The notes under the pieces were generated by a model. The model worked only from the letters and a program-made list of their open reading frames with translations. It had not been told where the DNA came from and made no database searches. DNA of 38,304 nt, from positions 9,726 through 48,029 of the forward strand of contig JAJBTU010000003.1 of assembly GCA_020860715.1 (NCBI GenBank). Direction: 5' to 3'. Position 1 is the stretch's first letter. Every line of letters begins with the position of its first letter. Of the stretch, positions 1 to 8,143 are shown piece after piece. The translations under genes and the position numbers were made by a program. The DNA comes from Clostridiales bacterium. GTDB taxonomy: Bacteria > Bacillota > Clostridia > Lachnospirales > Lachnospiraceae.

Positions 1-939
1 TTTGGTATTAGAACTCGACCACGTCACAGATTTATTCGTTGCACTGTCAGGAGATATTTTGGCTGTCAACTGTGCCGTATACCCTTTAATAACAGGCAAA
101 CTTGTTTTATTAAGTGATACGCCTGTTACTTTCACTTTCGCAGCAGACTTAACAGTAACTTTACACGTTACGGATTTATCTGACGTATCGTTTGTTTTGC
201 AGGTGATAGTAACGGTTCCTGCTTTAATACCTTTTACAACTCCCGAACTGCTTACCGTTGCAATACTTGTATCAGAACTTTTCCAGGTAACACTGGCAGA
301 AGCTGCTTTTGGCAAAACAGCTGCACTCAATTTTACCGTAGAACCTGCATTTAATGACGCAGTTGATTTATTAAGTGTAACACTCGTTGCCAACGTTTGA
401 TGATGATAACCATAAAAGTTTGAAGTGCAATAAGTCTTAGTATCACTTTTATAAAGATAATATTTACCGTTCTTACTTACAATAGAATATCTGCTGCTGG
501 AAATACTGACCTGTTTTCTTCCGCCTGTTTTAAGAGCATAACTCCCTTCTGCGGTTTTCAGCTTATTCCCGCTTCTGGATAACACTACAAAATAATGATT
601 CGAATAATGGATCACATCCCCTGCCTGAATCTTGCTTACATCAGTAAAATAGGTTGCGTTTGCTTTATAGCTGCTATGGCCAAAAACTTCTTTTACAAAA
701 TCGCATGCGTACGCAAGACACCCCTGGGAAGGCCAGTTTGAACTCAGAGGCTCACTCCGAGGCTCCTGTTTTTCAGACCAGGTTACGCCATCCTTCCATT
801 TGCTGTTGCTTGTAAATGCGCTTACCTTACTGTTATAATTAATACTGGTTGCCGCGGATACTTCTTTGAAAGAAGTGAATGAAGATACCACGATCCATGA
901 TATTAATATTACAAGCAAAGATTTCATAGTTCTTTTCAT
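1..939 (-). CDS. secreted cysteine amidase/peptidase-like protein with Ig-like (Big_2) repeats, 3' end outside window
   Basis: The reading frame is open from an ATG at 939 to the window edge: 313 codons, no stop. Residues 1-30 are a Sec signal peptide (basic start, hydrophobic core, cleavage near VSAA). A CHAP/amidase-like domain follows at about residues 55-170, with likely catalytic Cys74 (motif QGCLAYACDF) and His115 (SNHYFVVL). From about residue 190 come Ig-like Big_2 repeats with the typical pattern SVTLNKSTASLNAGS... VTW.SSDTSIATVS; a second repeat is cut by the edge. Such proteins act outside the cell on peptidoglycan or other amide bonds, with Big_2 units as spacers or adhesion modules. 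A GGGAG ribosome site and a TTGACA promoter lie upstream. The gene is more AT-rich than the operons to its right, which fits recent acquisition. The exact catalytic family is inferred from motif spacing only. Confidence 0.75.
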   Translation of the reverse strand, partial: MKRTMKSLLVILISWIVVSSFTSFKEVSAATSINYNSKVSAFTSNSKWKDGVTWSEKQEPRSEPLSSNWPSQGCLAYACDFVKEVFGHSSYKANATYFTDVSKIQAGDVIHYSNHYFVVLSRSGNKLKTAEGSYALKTGGRKQVSISSSRYSIVSKNGKYYLYKSDTKTYCTSNFYGYHHQTLATSVTLNKSTASLNAGSTVKLSAAVLPKAASASVTWKSSDTSIATVSSSGVVKGIKAGTVTITCKTNDTSDKSVTCKVTVKSAAKVKVTGVSLNKTSLPVIKGYTAQLTAKISPDSATNKSVTWSSSNTK

Positions 940-974
940 AACTCAATTCTCCCTTTCTCTCCTTTTCTGACTCA

Positions 975-1003
975 TTTTTATCATAAGGAGATGTATCTGT
1001 CAA
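975..1003 (-). promoter_or_regulatory. sigma-A promoter of the amidase/Big_2 gene
   Basis: On the minus strand a perfect -35 box TTGACA (plus-strand 998-1003) is followed by a 17-base spacer and -10 TAAAAA (975-980). It lies 36 bases upstream of the ATG at 939 and downstream of the terminator at 1081-1116, so the gene is transcribed on its own. Confidence 0.65.
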
Positions 1004-1080
1004 GGCGCCTCCTGCACCTCTTAATGATAAGCAATCTTAAATCAGCAGCAAACATCTGGCCCGTATTCATTCCACATTTT

Positions 1081-1116
1081 TCTCATAAAAAATCGGAGGG
1101 CTTTTTGCCCTCCGAT
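1081..1116 (-). terminator. strong intrinsic terminator (minus strand)
   Basis: A perfect 10-bp stem (1092-1101 with 1107-1116, arm ATCGGAGGGC) closes a 5-base loop and is followed on the minus strand by a run of T (TTTTTTATGAG). It ends the transcript starting at about 1911 and insulates the gene at 939. Confidence 0.9.
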
Positions 1117-1752
1117 CTGTATGTTATTTGATTTTAATTTTTATCTGTACGTTCTGTACTATTATATATATGGAGAGTGCTTTTCCTGTTTATTTATAAA
1201 ATCCGATTTATCGTTTCTTTACACGAATAATCTGTTTTATAAATTCTGCGGCATAAATTTTATCTTTTGAAGATTCATTCTTTTTTCTCTGAATTCTTCT
1301 TCGAATGTGATTCTGATCTCCAGATTTCCCGATTCTTCAATGATATAATCTCTCAATCTTGTGATCTTTTCTCTGATTTCACCTCATAAATGAAATCTTA
1401 ATATGTTTTGTTTCGCGTGGATTCATTTCTCGTCTGAATCTCTTTTGTGAATGGAATCCGAAATCGGTATCGAATTTTTATAAATGACTTCTACTGAATC
1501 CTGTCAGCACAGGCCATTTTCTGATTCACATCTTTTACGCTGACTGGCTTTTTAAGGCCATCCGATTGATCCGGTCTGATTTCACATTCGATTTTATCGA
1601 TTGTATTGATCTGTCAATCTTTTTCTTTCAGTACTTTTTGTATTGTTCTTTACGAACCTGCGAGTCCGTATCTCTTCTTCCTGGGATAAATGTGCTCTGC
1701 CGGATGATTCTGTATACTCTCCACGGATCGTTCTTTTACGATATCTCTTGAA

Positions 1753-1836
1753 TCAGATTCGGCTGAGGTCTTTTCTACAGGAAACATTTATCCCGCCGCA
1801 ATTGTTTTGAAATAAAGAATGTGAGACTGTGTCCAC
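1753..1836 (-). CDS. 27-residue leader-like peptide with strong Shine-Dalgarno
   Basis: A GTG at 1836 is preceded by GAGGAGGT (plus-strand 1845-1852) at an ideal 8-base spacing. It opens a 27-codon ORF (begins MDTVSHSLFQNN, ends DLSRI) that stops at 1753. It is the first ORF of the transcript made from the promoter at 1918-1946. I do not recognise the peptide. It has two cysteines (CGGINVSC) and no obvious signal peptide or amino-acid run that would suggest attenuation. It could be a real small protein, a regulatory leader ORF, or the intact start of a gene that is otherwise destroyed. The ribosome site is the best evidence that something is translated here. Confidence 0.4.
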   Translation of the reverse strand: MDTVSHSLFQNNCGGINVSCRKDLSRI

Positions 1837-1917
1837 TGGAATCGACCTCCTCTCTTTCTTGTTATTGTCTATAGGTACTTGATCTATAGGAACAACAATT
1901 GGTTTGTTGATGGTTGT

Positions 1918-1946
1918 ACTATACCATGGCTTTTTCGATTTGTCAA
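1918..1946 (-). promoter_or_regulatory. near-consensus sigma-A promoter
   Basis: On the minus strand, TTGACA (plus 1941-1946), a 17-base spacer and TATAGT (1918-1923). Transcription should start near 1911. The early leader holds two copies of CCTATAG before the ribosome site at 1845-1852. Confidence 0.8.
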
Positions 1947-2049
1947 CACTATTTTTGAAAATTTATTTAATTTATTTTATTCAAACTGTTTTTATTTTAA
2001 TTGATGTCTTAATTTTATGAATATTATACAAAATTCAGACAATTATTTA

Positions 2050-2086
2050 TAAAAAAAGAGGGAAAGCCCTTGCTCCATGCTTTCCC
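2050..2086 (-). terminator. intrinsic terminator downstream of murA
   Basis: Stem GGGAAAGC/GCTTTCCC (2079-2086 with 2060-2067), 11-base loop, then TCTTTTTTAT on the minus strand, 40 bases past the murA stop. Confidence 0.85.
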
Positions 2087-2126
2087 CGTAAAACTGCTCT
2101 GTGCTCTTTTTTGATTCCCGGCCGTC

Positions 2127-3419
2127 TCAGCCTGTCCGCAGGCAGAACTTTCTCGCTTCTTTCTCGCTGCTGATCTTCTCGATCTCTGCGCCGAGACTCC
2201 GGAGTTTCTCGTCAAAACACTCGTAACCACGCTGGATATATGCGATGTCGTCTATCGTCGTGATGCCTTCAGCGGCCAGCCCCGCGATAACGAGCGCAGC
2301 GCCCGCCCGCAGATCCGGCGCGCTTACTCGTGCTCCGGTCAGTTTATCCACACCCGTGATGATTGCCGTATTGCCCTCCACGCGGACATCCGCTCCCATG
2401 CGGGTCAGTTCATCCATATATTTGAATCGGTTTTCAAAAATGCTTTCCGTCACAATACTTGTGCCGCGCGCCAGTGCCAGTGTCACGCCAATCTGCGGCT
2501 GCATGTCCGTCGGATAGCCCGGATACGGAAGCGTCTTAACGTTTGTGCTGCTTAAGCGCTTCGACGCCACAACACGCACCGCATTGTCAAACTCCTCCAC
2601 CTCACAGTCAATCTCAAGCAGCTTCGCTGTCGTCGCCTCCAGATGCTTCGGGATGACATTTTTTACCATCACATCACCCTTGGTCGCAGCCGCCGCGAAC
2701 ATAAATGTGCCCGCTTCAATCTGATCCGGAATAATGGAATACTCCGTCCTGTGCAGCTTCGGCACGCCGTGAATACGGATGACGTCCGTACCCGCACCGC
2801 GGATATTGGCCCCCATGCTGTTCAGGAAGTTTGCCACATCTACGACATGCGGTTCACGCGCGCAGTTCTCAATAATCGTATAGCCTTCTGCCATGGAAGC
2901 CGCCATCATGATATTGATGGTCGCGCCAACGGAAACGGTATCCAGGAAAATATGACTGCCATGCAGGTGCTCTGCGTTCGCTATGATAAACCCGTTGCGA
3001 ATCGATACCTTTGCACCAAGCGCCTTGAAACCTTTGATATGAAGGTCAATGGGTCTGCTGCCGATGTTACACCCGCCGGGAAGCGGCACTTCGGCCTTTT
3101 TGTATTTGCCAAGAAGGGCTCCGATCAGATAATAAGAAGCCCGGATTTTCTTAATATATTCGTAATCAACAATGAGGTCTCCAATATCTTTGCTGTTCAG
3201 CATAACCGCATGACGTGTAATCCGTTCTACCCGAACGCCAATGCTCTCCATTGCTTCCAGAAGAACATTGATATCCCGGACGTCCGGCAGATTGTCAATC
3301 AGCACGGTATCATCGGTCATAATGGCCGCCGCAAGAATACCGAGAGCCGCATTTTTTGCCCCGGAGATCTCCACCTCGCCTGCCAGCGGGATGCCTCCTT
3401 TGATGATATACTGTTCCAT
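2127..3419 (-). CDS. murA: UDP-N-acetylglucosamine 1-carboxyvinyltransferase
   Basis: 430 aa, the usual length for MurA. The cytoplasmic enzyme transfers the enolpyruvyl group from PEP to UDP-GlcNAc, the first committed step of peptidoglycan synthesis and the target of fosfomycin. Conserved marks are present: Lys22 in GAKNAALG, the PEP-reactive Cys117 in PGGCNIGSRPIDLH (Cys115 in E. coli; an Asp here would mean resistance), and the catalytic Asp in PYPGYPTDMQ. The ATG at 3419 follows AGAGGT. It has its own promoter (3568-3595) with a leader of about 140 bases, and its own terminator, so it is a single-gene unit. Firmicutes often have two copies (murAA and murAB/murZ); the window cannot tell which this is. 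Confidence 0.95.
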   Translation of the reverse strand: MEQYIIKGGIPLAGEVEISGAKNAALGILAAAIMTDDTVLIDNLPDVRDINVLLEAMESIGVRVERITRHAVMLNSKDIGDLIVDYEYIKKIRASYYLIGALLGKYKKAEVPLPGGCNIGSRPIDLHIKGFKALGAKVSIRNGFIIANAEHLHGSHIFLDTVSVGATINIMMAASMAEGYTIIENCAREPHVVDVANFLNSMGANIRGAGTDVIRIHGVPKLHRTEYSIIPDQIEAGTFMFAAAATKGDVMVKNVIPKHLEATTAKLLEIDCEVEEFDNAVRVVASKRLSSTNVKTLPYPGYPTDMQPQIGVTLALARGTSIVTESIFENRFKYMDELTRMGADVRVEGNTAIITGVDKLTGARVSAPDLRAGAALVIAGLAAEGITTIDDIAYIQRGYECFDEKLRSLGAEIEKISSEKEARKFCLRTG

Positions 3420-3567
3420 AAGTTACCTCTGCTATTTTTTATCCATACTCCCTGGGTATCATCCGACCTGCCGCGCTCCGGACCCGTCATTCAGGCTGTT
3501 TGATTTTCGATTCTCCCCTTCCGAAAATCACTGTCGGCAGAGCGGACCGCAAGACGAAATTAGTATC

Positions 3568-3595
3568 AGTATACCACATTTCATTAAATTGTAAA
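3568..3595 (-). promoter_or_regulatory. murA promoter
   Basis: Minus strand TTTACA (plus 3590-3595), 16-base spacer, TATACT (3568-3573). The predicted start near 3561 gives a leader of about 140 bases before the murA ATG. Confidence 0.65.
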
Positions 3596-3675
3596 CAAAA
3601 ATTCACAGGTTATCATTTTTTCGTCATAATGAACCAAACGTATATTCGAATTTTCTCCCCCCGGTTCCCATACGG

Positions 3676-4272
3676 TTATCTTTTTTTTCGCGCGGACGCA
3701 CCGTTCTCCCGCTTCTTTCGCACACTGTATCCAAAACTTCCCAGTGCCTTTCCAAGCTGATAATAGGTGCCGTGGGAATACACCATCAGTTCCGCGTCGT
3801 TCAGCTGAAGTTTGCCCTTATCGTCAAGATACCGGTCGTCCACATCTATGCCGAGCACTTCGGATAAAAACATGTGATGAGAGCCAAGCTCCAGCACTTC
3901 TTTGACACGGCATTCGATGTTGACCGGGCTCTCCCCGATCAGAGGGGCTCCGACATGCACCGCCGGTATGGCAGTCAGATGCGTTTCCCGGAATTTATCC
4001 ACGTCGCGCCCGGAACGCACGCCGCAGTAATCGGCAGCACGCACCAGGGTTTTTGTCGTCAGATTGATCACAAACTCGCCGGTCTCCCGGATTATGGAGT
4101 AGGAATAACGCTCCGGCTTTATGGAGATGGAAACCATAGCCGGATTCGTACAGACCGTCCCCGCCCAGGCAATGGTTATGATGTTCGGACGTTCATTCGG
4201 GCGCGCGCAGCTCACCATCACGGCAGGCAGCGGGTAAAGCATGTTGCCCGGCTTCCAGTTTTCTCTTCCCAT
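3676..4272 (-). CDS. flavin reductase-like (FMN-binding split-barrel) protein
   Basis: 198 aa from the ATG at 4272, which has AGGAGGTG five bases upstream; an upstream in-frame ATG at 4287 lacks such a site. The sequence is typical of the FMN-binding flavin-reductase-like family (N-terminal NMLYPLPAVMVSC, then NIITIAWAGTVCTNPAMVSISI, then GEFVINL). Members bind FMN and reduce flavins or act as small redox proteins; the substrate cannot be told from sequence. The C-terminal tail is very basic (RKKRENGASARKKR). It is the last gene of the minus-strand run that begins with deoD, 54 bases after the pyrophosphatase stop, so co-transcription is likely. No clear terminator was seen after it. Confidence 0.85.
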   Translation of the reverse strand: MGRENWKPGNMLYPLPAVMVSCARPNERPNIITIAWAGTVCTNPAMVSISIKPERYSYSIIRETGEFVINLTTKTLVRAADYCGVRSGRDVDKFRETHLTAIPAVHVGAPLIGESPVNIECRVKEVLELGSHHMFLSEVLGIDVDDRYLDDKGKLQLNDAELMVYSHGTYYQLGKALGSFGYSVRKKRENGASARKKR

Positions 4273-4326
4273 CCTGCACCTCCTCACAGACGCATCTGCT
4301 CATTTTTATTCCTCTGCACTGGAAGC

Positions 4327-6081
4327 TCACGCCCCCGTAATCTGGCTGATCCCGGTCATCAGAGATGGTACCAGCTGCTTTTTGCGGGAAACGATCCCCT
4401 TTAAATAGACACTGCCGTTTTCCAGCTTCTCATGAAAAGCGGCTTCGATGACGTCTTCAGCGTCCTTTCCGAAGCAGATCAGATCCGTTCCCTCCTCTAT
4501 AATGTTGGTCATCATAAAGCATACCAGATCCAGTTCCTTCGAGGAAACCAGCTTCTCAAGGAAGGGCGAAATGCGTTCTCTGATGCCCTGCAGTTCTTCC
4601 ATGCTCATAAATGTGATCTGACCGATGCCGATATTCCGGTCGCCCGCCTCGAATTTTTTGAAATCCTGATAGCAGATTTCTTCCGGGGTCTTTGAGGACA
4701 GGTTGCTGCCCGCGGTAAACATTTTCTTCGCAAAATCTTCGCACTCTATCCCGGCGATCTTTGCCAGCGCTTTCGCCGCCGCAACGTCGATCGGTGTACA
4801 AGTCGGCGAGCGGAAGATCAGCGTATCGGAAAGAATCGCGCTGCACATCAGTCCCGCAATATCCGGCGGAATCTCAACACCGTTCTCAAGGAACATCTGA
4901 TAAATGATCGTGCAGGTACAGCCGACCGGCTGATTGCGGAAATAGACCGGATTGATCGTCTCCAGAGAGCCAAGCCGGTGGTGGTCGATGATCTCCATAA
5001 TCTCAGCGTCGAGCACATTGTCCACGGCCTGAGAAACCTCATTGTGATCCACCAGGATCAGATTGCGCTTGCGCACACCCAGCAGGTTCCGTCTGGAAAT
5101 CATTCCTACATAATTGCCGCTTCGGTCGAGGATCGGGAAATCACGATAACGCTTTTTGGACATGGTATCGCGGATCTCCTCCGTGTAATCGTCAAGCCGG
5201 AAGGTCACAAGGTTCTCTTCTTCCCGCATAAAAAACTTCACCGGCATGCTCTGGTTGATCAGGCGCGCCACCGCATAGGTATCAAGCGGCGTCACGATGA
5301 TCGTGCAGCCGCGGTCCCTTGCCATGCTCTGAATCGTACGGGACACCGGCGCTCCCAGACAGACGATGATGCAGTCCGCCTGCATCTCAATTGCGCAGAG
5401 CTGCCCCTCGTACCGGTTGCCGAGAATAACCATGTCATGTTCATCGATATAGTTCTCCATCACATCCGGGTTGGCAGCCGCAATCACGACTTTGCCTCTG
5501 TCAAAAACTCCTTCGGGGTCGCCGACGATCATCTCCGCCTCCAGCGTCTCAAGGATATTCCGGTACGGCGTCTTCGCCGTAGAGACAATGGAACTGGAAT
5601 ATTCCTCCATATAGGATTTTGCGATGTCATTGATCGTGATCAGGCCCTTCAGCTTATTCTTGGAATTTGTGATCGGCAGCGTAAAAATATTCTGCTCCTG
5701 CATCAGCGTCCATGCCTGTTTCAGGGAAATGTTGCTTCGCACGCCCTCAACCTTGCGAATCTCCATGTCCTTGACCCGCGTCCCTATGTTATCGAGAAAA
5801 ATCGGCGCTTTCGCGTGAAAGCAGTTCAGCACATACTGTGTCTCGGCGCTGATGCGGCCGGCACGGGCCGGCACATAATTATAGGGCGTATCACCCGCAT
5901 CATTCAAACACGTTTCGCTTTGATTTTTCAGCCAGGCATACGAGATCGCGGAACAGATGGAGTCCGTATCCGGGTTTTTGTGTCCTATCACACAGACCGT
6001 CCTTTTGCGCTGTTTCTGACTGCCCAGCCCTGCCTGATCTTTTTTTACCTCAGCCGCAGTCATCTTTTCTTCATTTGCCAT
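4327..6081 (-). CDS. CBS/DRTGG-domain manganese-dependent inorganic pyrophosphatase
   Basis: 584 aa. This is a family II (DHH) pyrophosphatase with a regulatory insert, the architecture of clostridial CBS-PPases. The DHH catalytic part begins at residues 30-42 with GHKNPDTDS (metal ligands His34, Asp38, Asp40). It is interrupted by a CBS domain (about 85-145), a DRTGG domain (about 190-300) and a second CBS domain (about 300-350). It resumes with LVDHNE and IIDHHRLGS, and ends in the DHHA2 domain with the substrate-binding SRKK motif. It splits PPi into two phosphates in the cytoplasm; in characterised relatives AMP/ADP inhibit and ATP or diadenosine polyphosphates activate through the CBS pair. 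The first 27 residues are a charged extension of no known function. It lies 93 bases downstream of pdp. Confidence 0.93.
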   Translation of the reverse strand: MANEEKMTAAEVKKDQAGLGSQKQRKRTVCVIGHKNPDTDSICSAISYAWLKNQSETCLNDAGDTPYNYVPARAGRISAETQYVLNCFHAKAPIFLDNIGTRVKDMEIRKVEGVRSNISLKQAWTLMQEQNIFTLPITNSKNKLKGLITINDIAKSYMEEYSSSIVSTAKTPYRNILETLEAEMIVGDPEGVFDRGKVVIAAANPDVMENYIDEHDMVILGNRYEGQLCAIEMQADCIIVCLGAPVSRTIQSMARDRGCTIIVTPLDTYAVARLINQSMPVKFFMREEENLVTFRLDDYTEEIRDTMSKKRYRDFPILDRSGNYVGMISRRNLLGVRKRNLILVDHNEVSQAVDNVLDAEIMEIIDHHRLGSLETINPVYFRNQPVGCTCTIIYQMFLENGVEIPPDIAGLMCSAILSDTLIFRSPTCTPIDVAAAKALAKIAGIECEDFAKKMFTAGSNLSSKTPEEICYQDFKKFEAGDRNIGIGQITFMSMEELQGIRERISPFLEKLVSSKELDLVCFMMTNIIEEGTDLICFGKDAEDVIEAAFHEKLENGSVYLKGIVSRKKQLVPSLMTGISQITGA

Positions 6082-6174
6082 GTGCGTTATCCCTCATTCA
6101 TAACAGTTCCTGACTGTTTCCTGCTTTCACAGGCAGTCCCTGCGATTCCTTCTTATCCTGCCGGTCTGATTACT

Positions 6175-7488
6175 CTACCCCCCCCGCTCGGTCACCCGCG
6201 CAAAGATCAGAGGCTTTTTCTCCGGCGCCGTCCTTCCGACTGACACCGCTTCCAGAAAACGCTCTTTCGCGGATTCCACTTTAGCCGGGTCGGATGTCAG
6301 CAGCGTCGCGATGGGCTCTCCCTTTTTTATGGAATCGCCGGTCTTTTTCTTAAGGATAATGCCCGCAAGCGGGTCAATCTCACTCTCTTTTGTCTCGCGT
6401 CCCGCGCCGAGCAGCATGGCGGCGATCCCGATCCCCGCGGAATCCATCTTTCTAATATAACCGCTTTTTTCTGCCGTCACATCCACCTCTATCGGTGCAC
6501 GGCCGAGTTTCTCCGGATGACGGACACACTCCGCGTCACCGCCCTGCGCTTCAATCATGGCGGCCAGCTTCTCCAGAGCCGCTCCGGACTTCAGCGCATC
6601 CTGCGCAAGTCCTCTGCAGTAATCCAGTTCTCCTTTTCCCGCAAGAAACAGAAGCTGAGACGCGAGAGCGAGACTCACCTCCGTCAGATCCTCCGGTCCC
6701 TGTCCGCGCAGAGTGCGTACCGCTTCCTCAACTTCCAGTGAATTTCCGATCTGATACCCCAGCGGAATATCCATATTTGTGATCAGCGCGGCGATCTGTT
6801 TTCCGTTATGGACGCCGATCGCCACCATCTTTTCAGCAAGGCGGACAGAATCCTCAACCGTCTTCATGAATGCGCCGCTTCCCGTCTTGACGTCAAGCAC
6901 AATGCAGTCGCTCCCGGCCGCCAGCTTTTTGCTCATGATAGAAGCCGCAATCAGCGGAATACTGTCAACCGTGGCCGTCACATCACGCAGCGCATACAGC
7001 TTTTTGTCCGCAGGTGCCAGATTCGGCGACTGCCCCGTCACCGCGATCCCTGTGCGCCGCACCACATCAAGAAATTCCTCCTTTGACAGTGAGGTGCGTG
7101 TCCCCGGAATGGATTCCAGTTTATCAACGGTCCCGCCGGTATGCCCCAGTCCGCGGCCGGACATCTTAGCCACGGTACAGCCGCACGCAGCCACGACCGG
7201 CGCGACGATCAGAGTCGTCTTGTCGCCGACGCCGCCGGTAGAGTGTTTATCCACCTTTACTCCCGGCAGGCCGGACAGATCCAGCTGTTCCCCGGATTTG
7301 GCCATCGCGTCTGTCAGAAGCGCCGTCTCCTCATCTGTCATTCCCTTAAAATACACAGCCATCAGAAACGCCGACATCTGATAATCCGGAATGTCGCCCT
7401 TCGTGTAGCCCGCGATCATCCATCGGATCTCCTCTTCCGACAGCGCCTGGCCACTGCGTTTCTTCATAATAATGTCATACATTCTCAT
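6175..7488 (-). CDS. pdp: pyrimidine-nucleoside phosphorylase
   Basis: 437 aa from the ATG at 7488 (a TTG one codon earlier is less likely; AAGGGGGA lies upstream). It splits uridine, deoxyuridine or thymidine with phosphate into base and (deoxy)ribose-1-phosphate. The start MRMYDIIMKKR, the phosphate/nucleoside-binding KVDKHSTGGVGDKTT, AKMSGRGLGHTGGTVDKLE and SIMSKKLAAGSD all match the Bacillus Pdp family closely. Thymidine phosphorylase (deoA) is the same family; the Bacillus-like sequence favours the broad-specificity enzyme. It is the fourth gene of the nucleoside operon and makes the pentose-1-phosphate that DeoB then isomerises. Confidence 0.92.
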   Translation of the reverse strand: MRMYDIIMKKRSGQALSEEEIRWMIAGYTKGDIPDYQMSAFLMAVYFKGMTDEETALLTDAMAKSGEQLDLSGLPGVKVDKHSTGGVGDKTTLIVAPVVAACGCTVAKMSGRGLGHTGGTVDKLESIPGTRTSLSKEEFLDVVRRTGIAVTGQSPNLAPADKKLYALRDVTATVDSIPLIAASIMSKKLAAGSDCIVLDVKTGSGAFMKTVEDSVRLAEKMVAIGVHNGKQIAALITNMDIPLGYQIGNSLEVEEAVRTLRGQGPEDLTEVSLALASQLLFLAGKGELDYCRGLAQDALKSGAALEKLAAMIEAQGGDAECVRHPEKLGRAPIEVDVTAEKSGYIRKMDSAGIGIAAMLLGAGRETKESEIDPLAGIILKKKTGDSIKKGEPIATLLTSDPAKVESAKERFLEAVSVGRTAPEKKPLIFARVTERGG

Positions 7489-7600
7489 CAAAAATCGTCC
7501 CCCTTACACTTTGTTTATTTCTGTTTATTACAGACCTGATACCGGCAGATATCCGGTCTGGTGCGATCTACAGTCCGCTTCCGGTATTTTCTTCCGTCGC

Positions 7601-8095
7601 TCACAAATCCTTTGGCCCGAAATTCAGCGGCAGCAGCTCTTTCAGCGTATAGCTCTGATAATCCTTCAGGCTGCGTGCCAAAATGATCCGGAAACTCTCC
7701 GGATCACAAAACTCCGCCATCACCTGACGGCAAACGCCGCACGGCGGGGCAAAGCTGTCCAGTTCCATCTCCACATCAGCAGCCGCGCAACGCGCAGCGT
7801 TTTTTGCATCGCAGCTGCGTTCTGCCGCCGAAGCAACGCGACCATCTTTTTCTTTGGAATATCCCCCTACGATCGCAATCTGACGAAAGCTGCGGTACCC
7901 TTCCGATATGGCCTTGAAAAAGGCGGTGCGCTCGGCACAGACGGTCGGCGTGTAGCTTGCGTTCTCGATGTTGCACCCGGAAAAAATCTGCCCGTCCTCC
8001 GTCTCCAGCGCCGCTCCCACGGAAAAATGGGAATATGGAACATACGCGCGCTGCCGCGCCTCAAATGCTTTTTTTATTAATTCCTGATCCTGCAT
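7601..8095 (-). CDS. cdd: cytidine deaminase with an in-frame palindromic-repeat insertion
   Basis: 164 aa, about 30 longer than the usual small tetrameric Cdd. It deaminates (deoxy)cytidine to (deoxy)uridine, feeding pdp next door. The active site is intact: Cys53 and Glu55 in VCAERTAFF, and Cys119/Cys122 in PCGVCRQ bind zinc and perform catalysis. Normally only a few residues separate IAIVGG from the PCGVC motif. Here about 34 extra residues (79-113) intervene, including DAKNAARCAA, a peptide also present in DeoB two genes away. The extra DNA is GC-rich and palindromic (core 7778-7810). Because both flanks fit the family perfectly, I infer an inserted mobile repeat that is translated as a surface loop near the active-site edge. 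Confidence 0.93.
   Translation of the reverse strand: MQDQELIKKAFEARQRAYVPYSHFSVGAALETEDGQIFSGCNIENASYTPTVCAERTAFFKAISEGYRSFRQIAIVGGYSKEKDGRVASAAERSCDAKNAARCAAADVEMELDSFAPPCGVCRQVMAEFCDPESFRIILARSLKDYQSYTLKELLPLNFGPKDL
7778..7830. repeat. palindromic element inside cdd (copy A)
   Basis: The 33-bp core 7778-7810 is identical to 9137-9169 in deoB at 31 of 33 positions (two transitions). It is rich in self-complementary GCAGC/GCTGC and CGCAGC/GCTGCG arms. Both copies are read in the same frame, giving DAKNAARCAA. A 14-base piece (GCAAAAAACGCTGC on the minus strand) recurs in the intergenic element near 26330-26345. Confidence 0.8.
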
Positions 8096-8143
8096 ATCGC
8101 CTTATCTCCTGTTCCATCCCGGCCAATCTGTATCTTCCATATT

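Larger units (their letters stand above)
1081..1911 (-). ncRNA. candidate long non-coding transcript or decayed gene
   Basis: About 830 bases are bounded by a strong promoter (1918-1946) and a strong terminator (1081-1116), but no frame holds a convincing gene beyond a 27-codon ORF at its start. The stretch is AT-rich and unusually full of GANTC pentamers (13 between 1261 and 1850 by my count, mostly GATTC/GAATC). It matches no RNA I recognise: tmRNA, RNase P, 6S and SRP signatures are absent. One stretch near 1240-1390 reads as a protein-like fragment (GEIREKITRLRDYIIEE) without a start and just after a stop, so a frameshifted dead gene is the main alternative. Either way the region appears to be transcribed as a discrete unit. 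Confidence 0.4.

Noticed and set aside
1566-1751. 61-codon plus-strand ORF in the AT-rich region
   Set aside because: No ribosome site or promoter on that strand, Phe/Ile-rich as expected of random AT-rich DNA, and antisense to the minus-strand transcript.
1081-1911. tmRNA, RNase P, 6S or SRP RNA
   Set aside because: None of their conserved sequences (such as GAGGAAAGTCC for RNase P or a tRNA-like 3' end for tmRNA) was found; length and layout also differ.
2643-3503. 286-codon plus-strand ORF opposite murA
   Set aside because: murA on the minus strand is full length with all catalytic residues; the plus frame is a shadow.
4978-6243. 421-codon plus-strand ORF opposite the pyrophosphatase
   Set aside because: The minus strand encodes a complete family II pyrophosphatase; the plus frame gives a Arg/His-rich sequence with no family pattern, typical of an antisense shadow.
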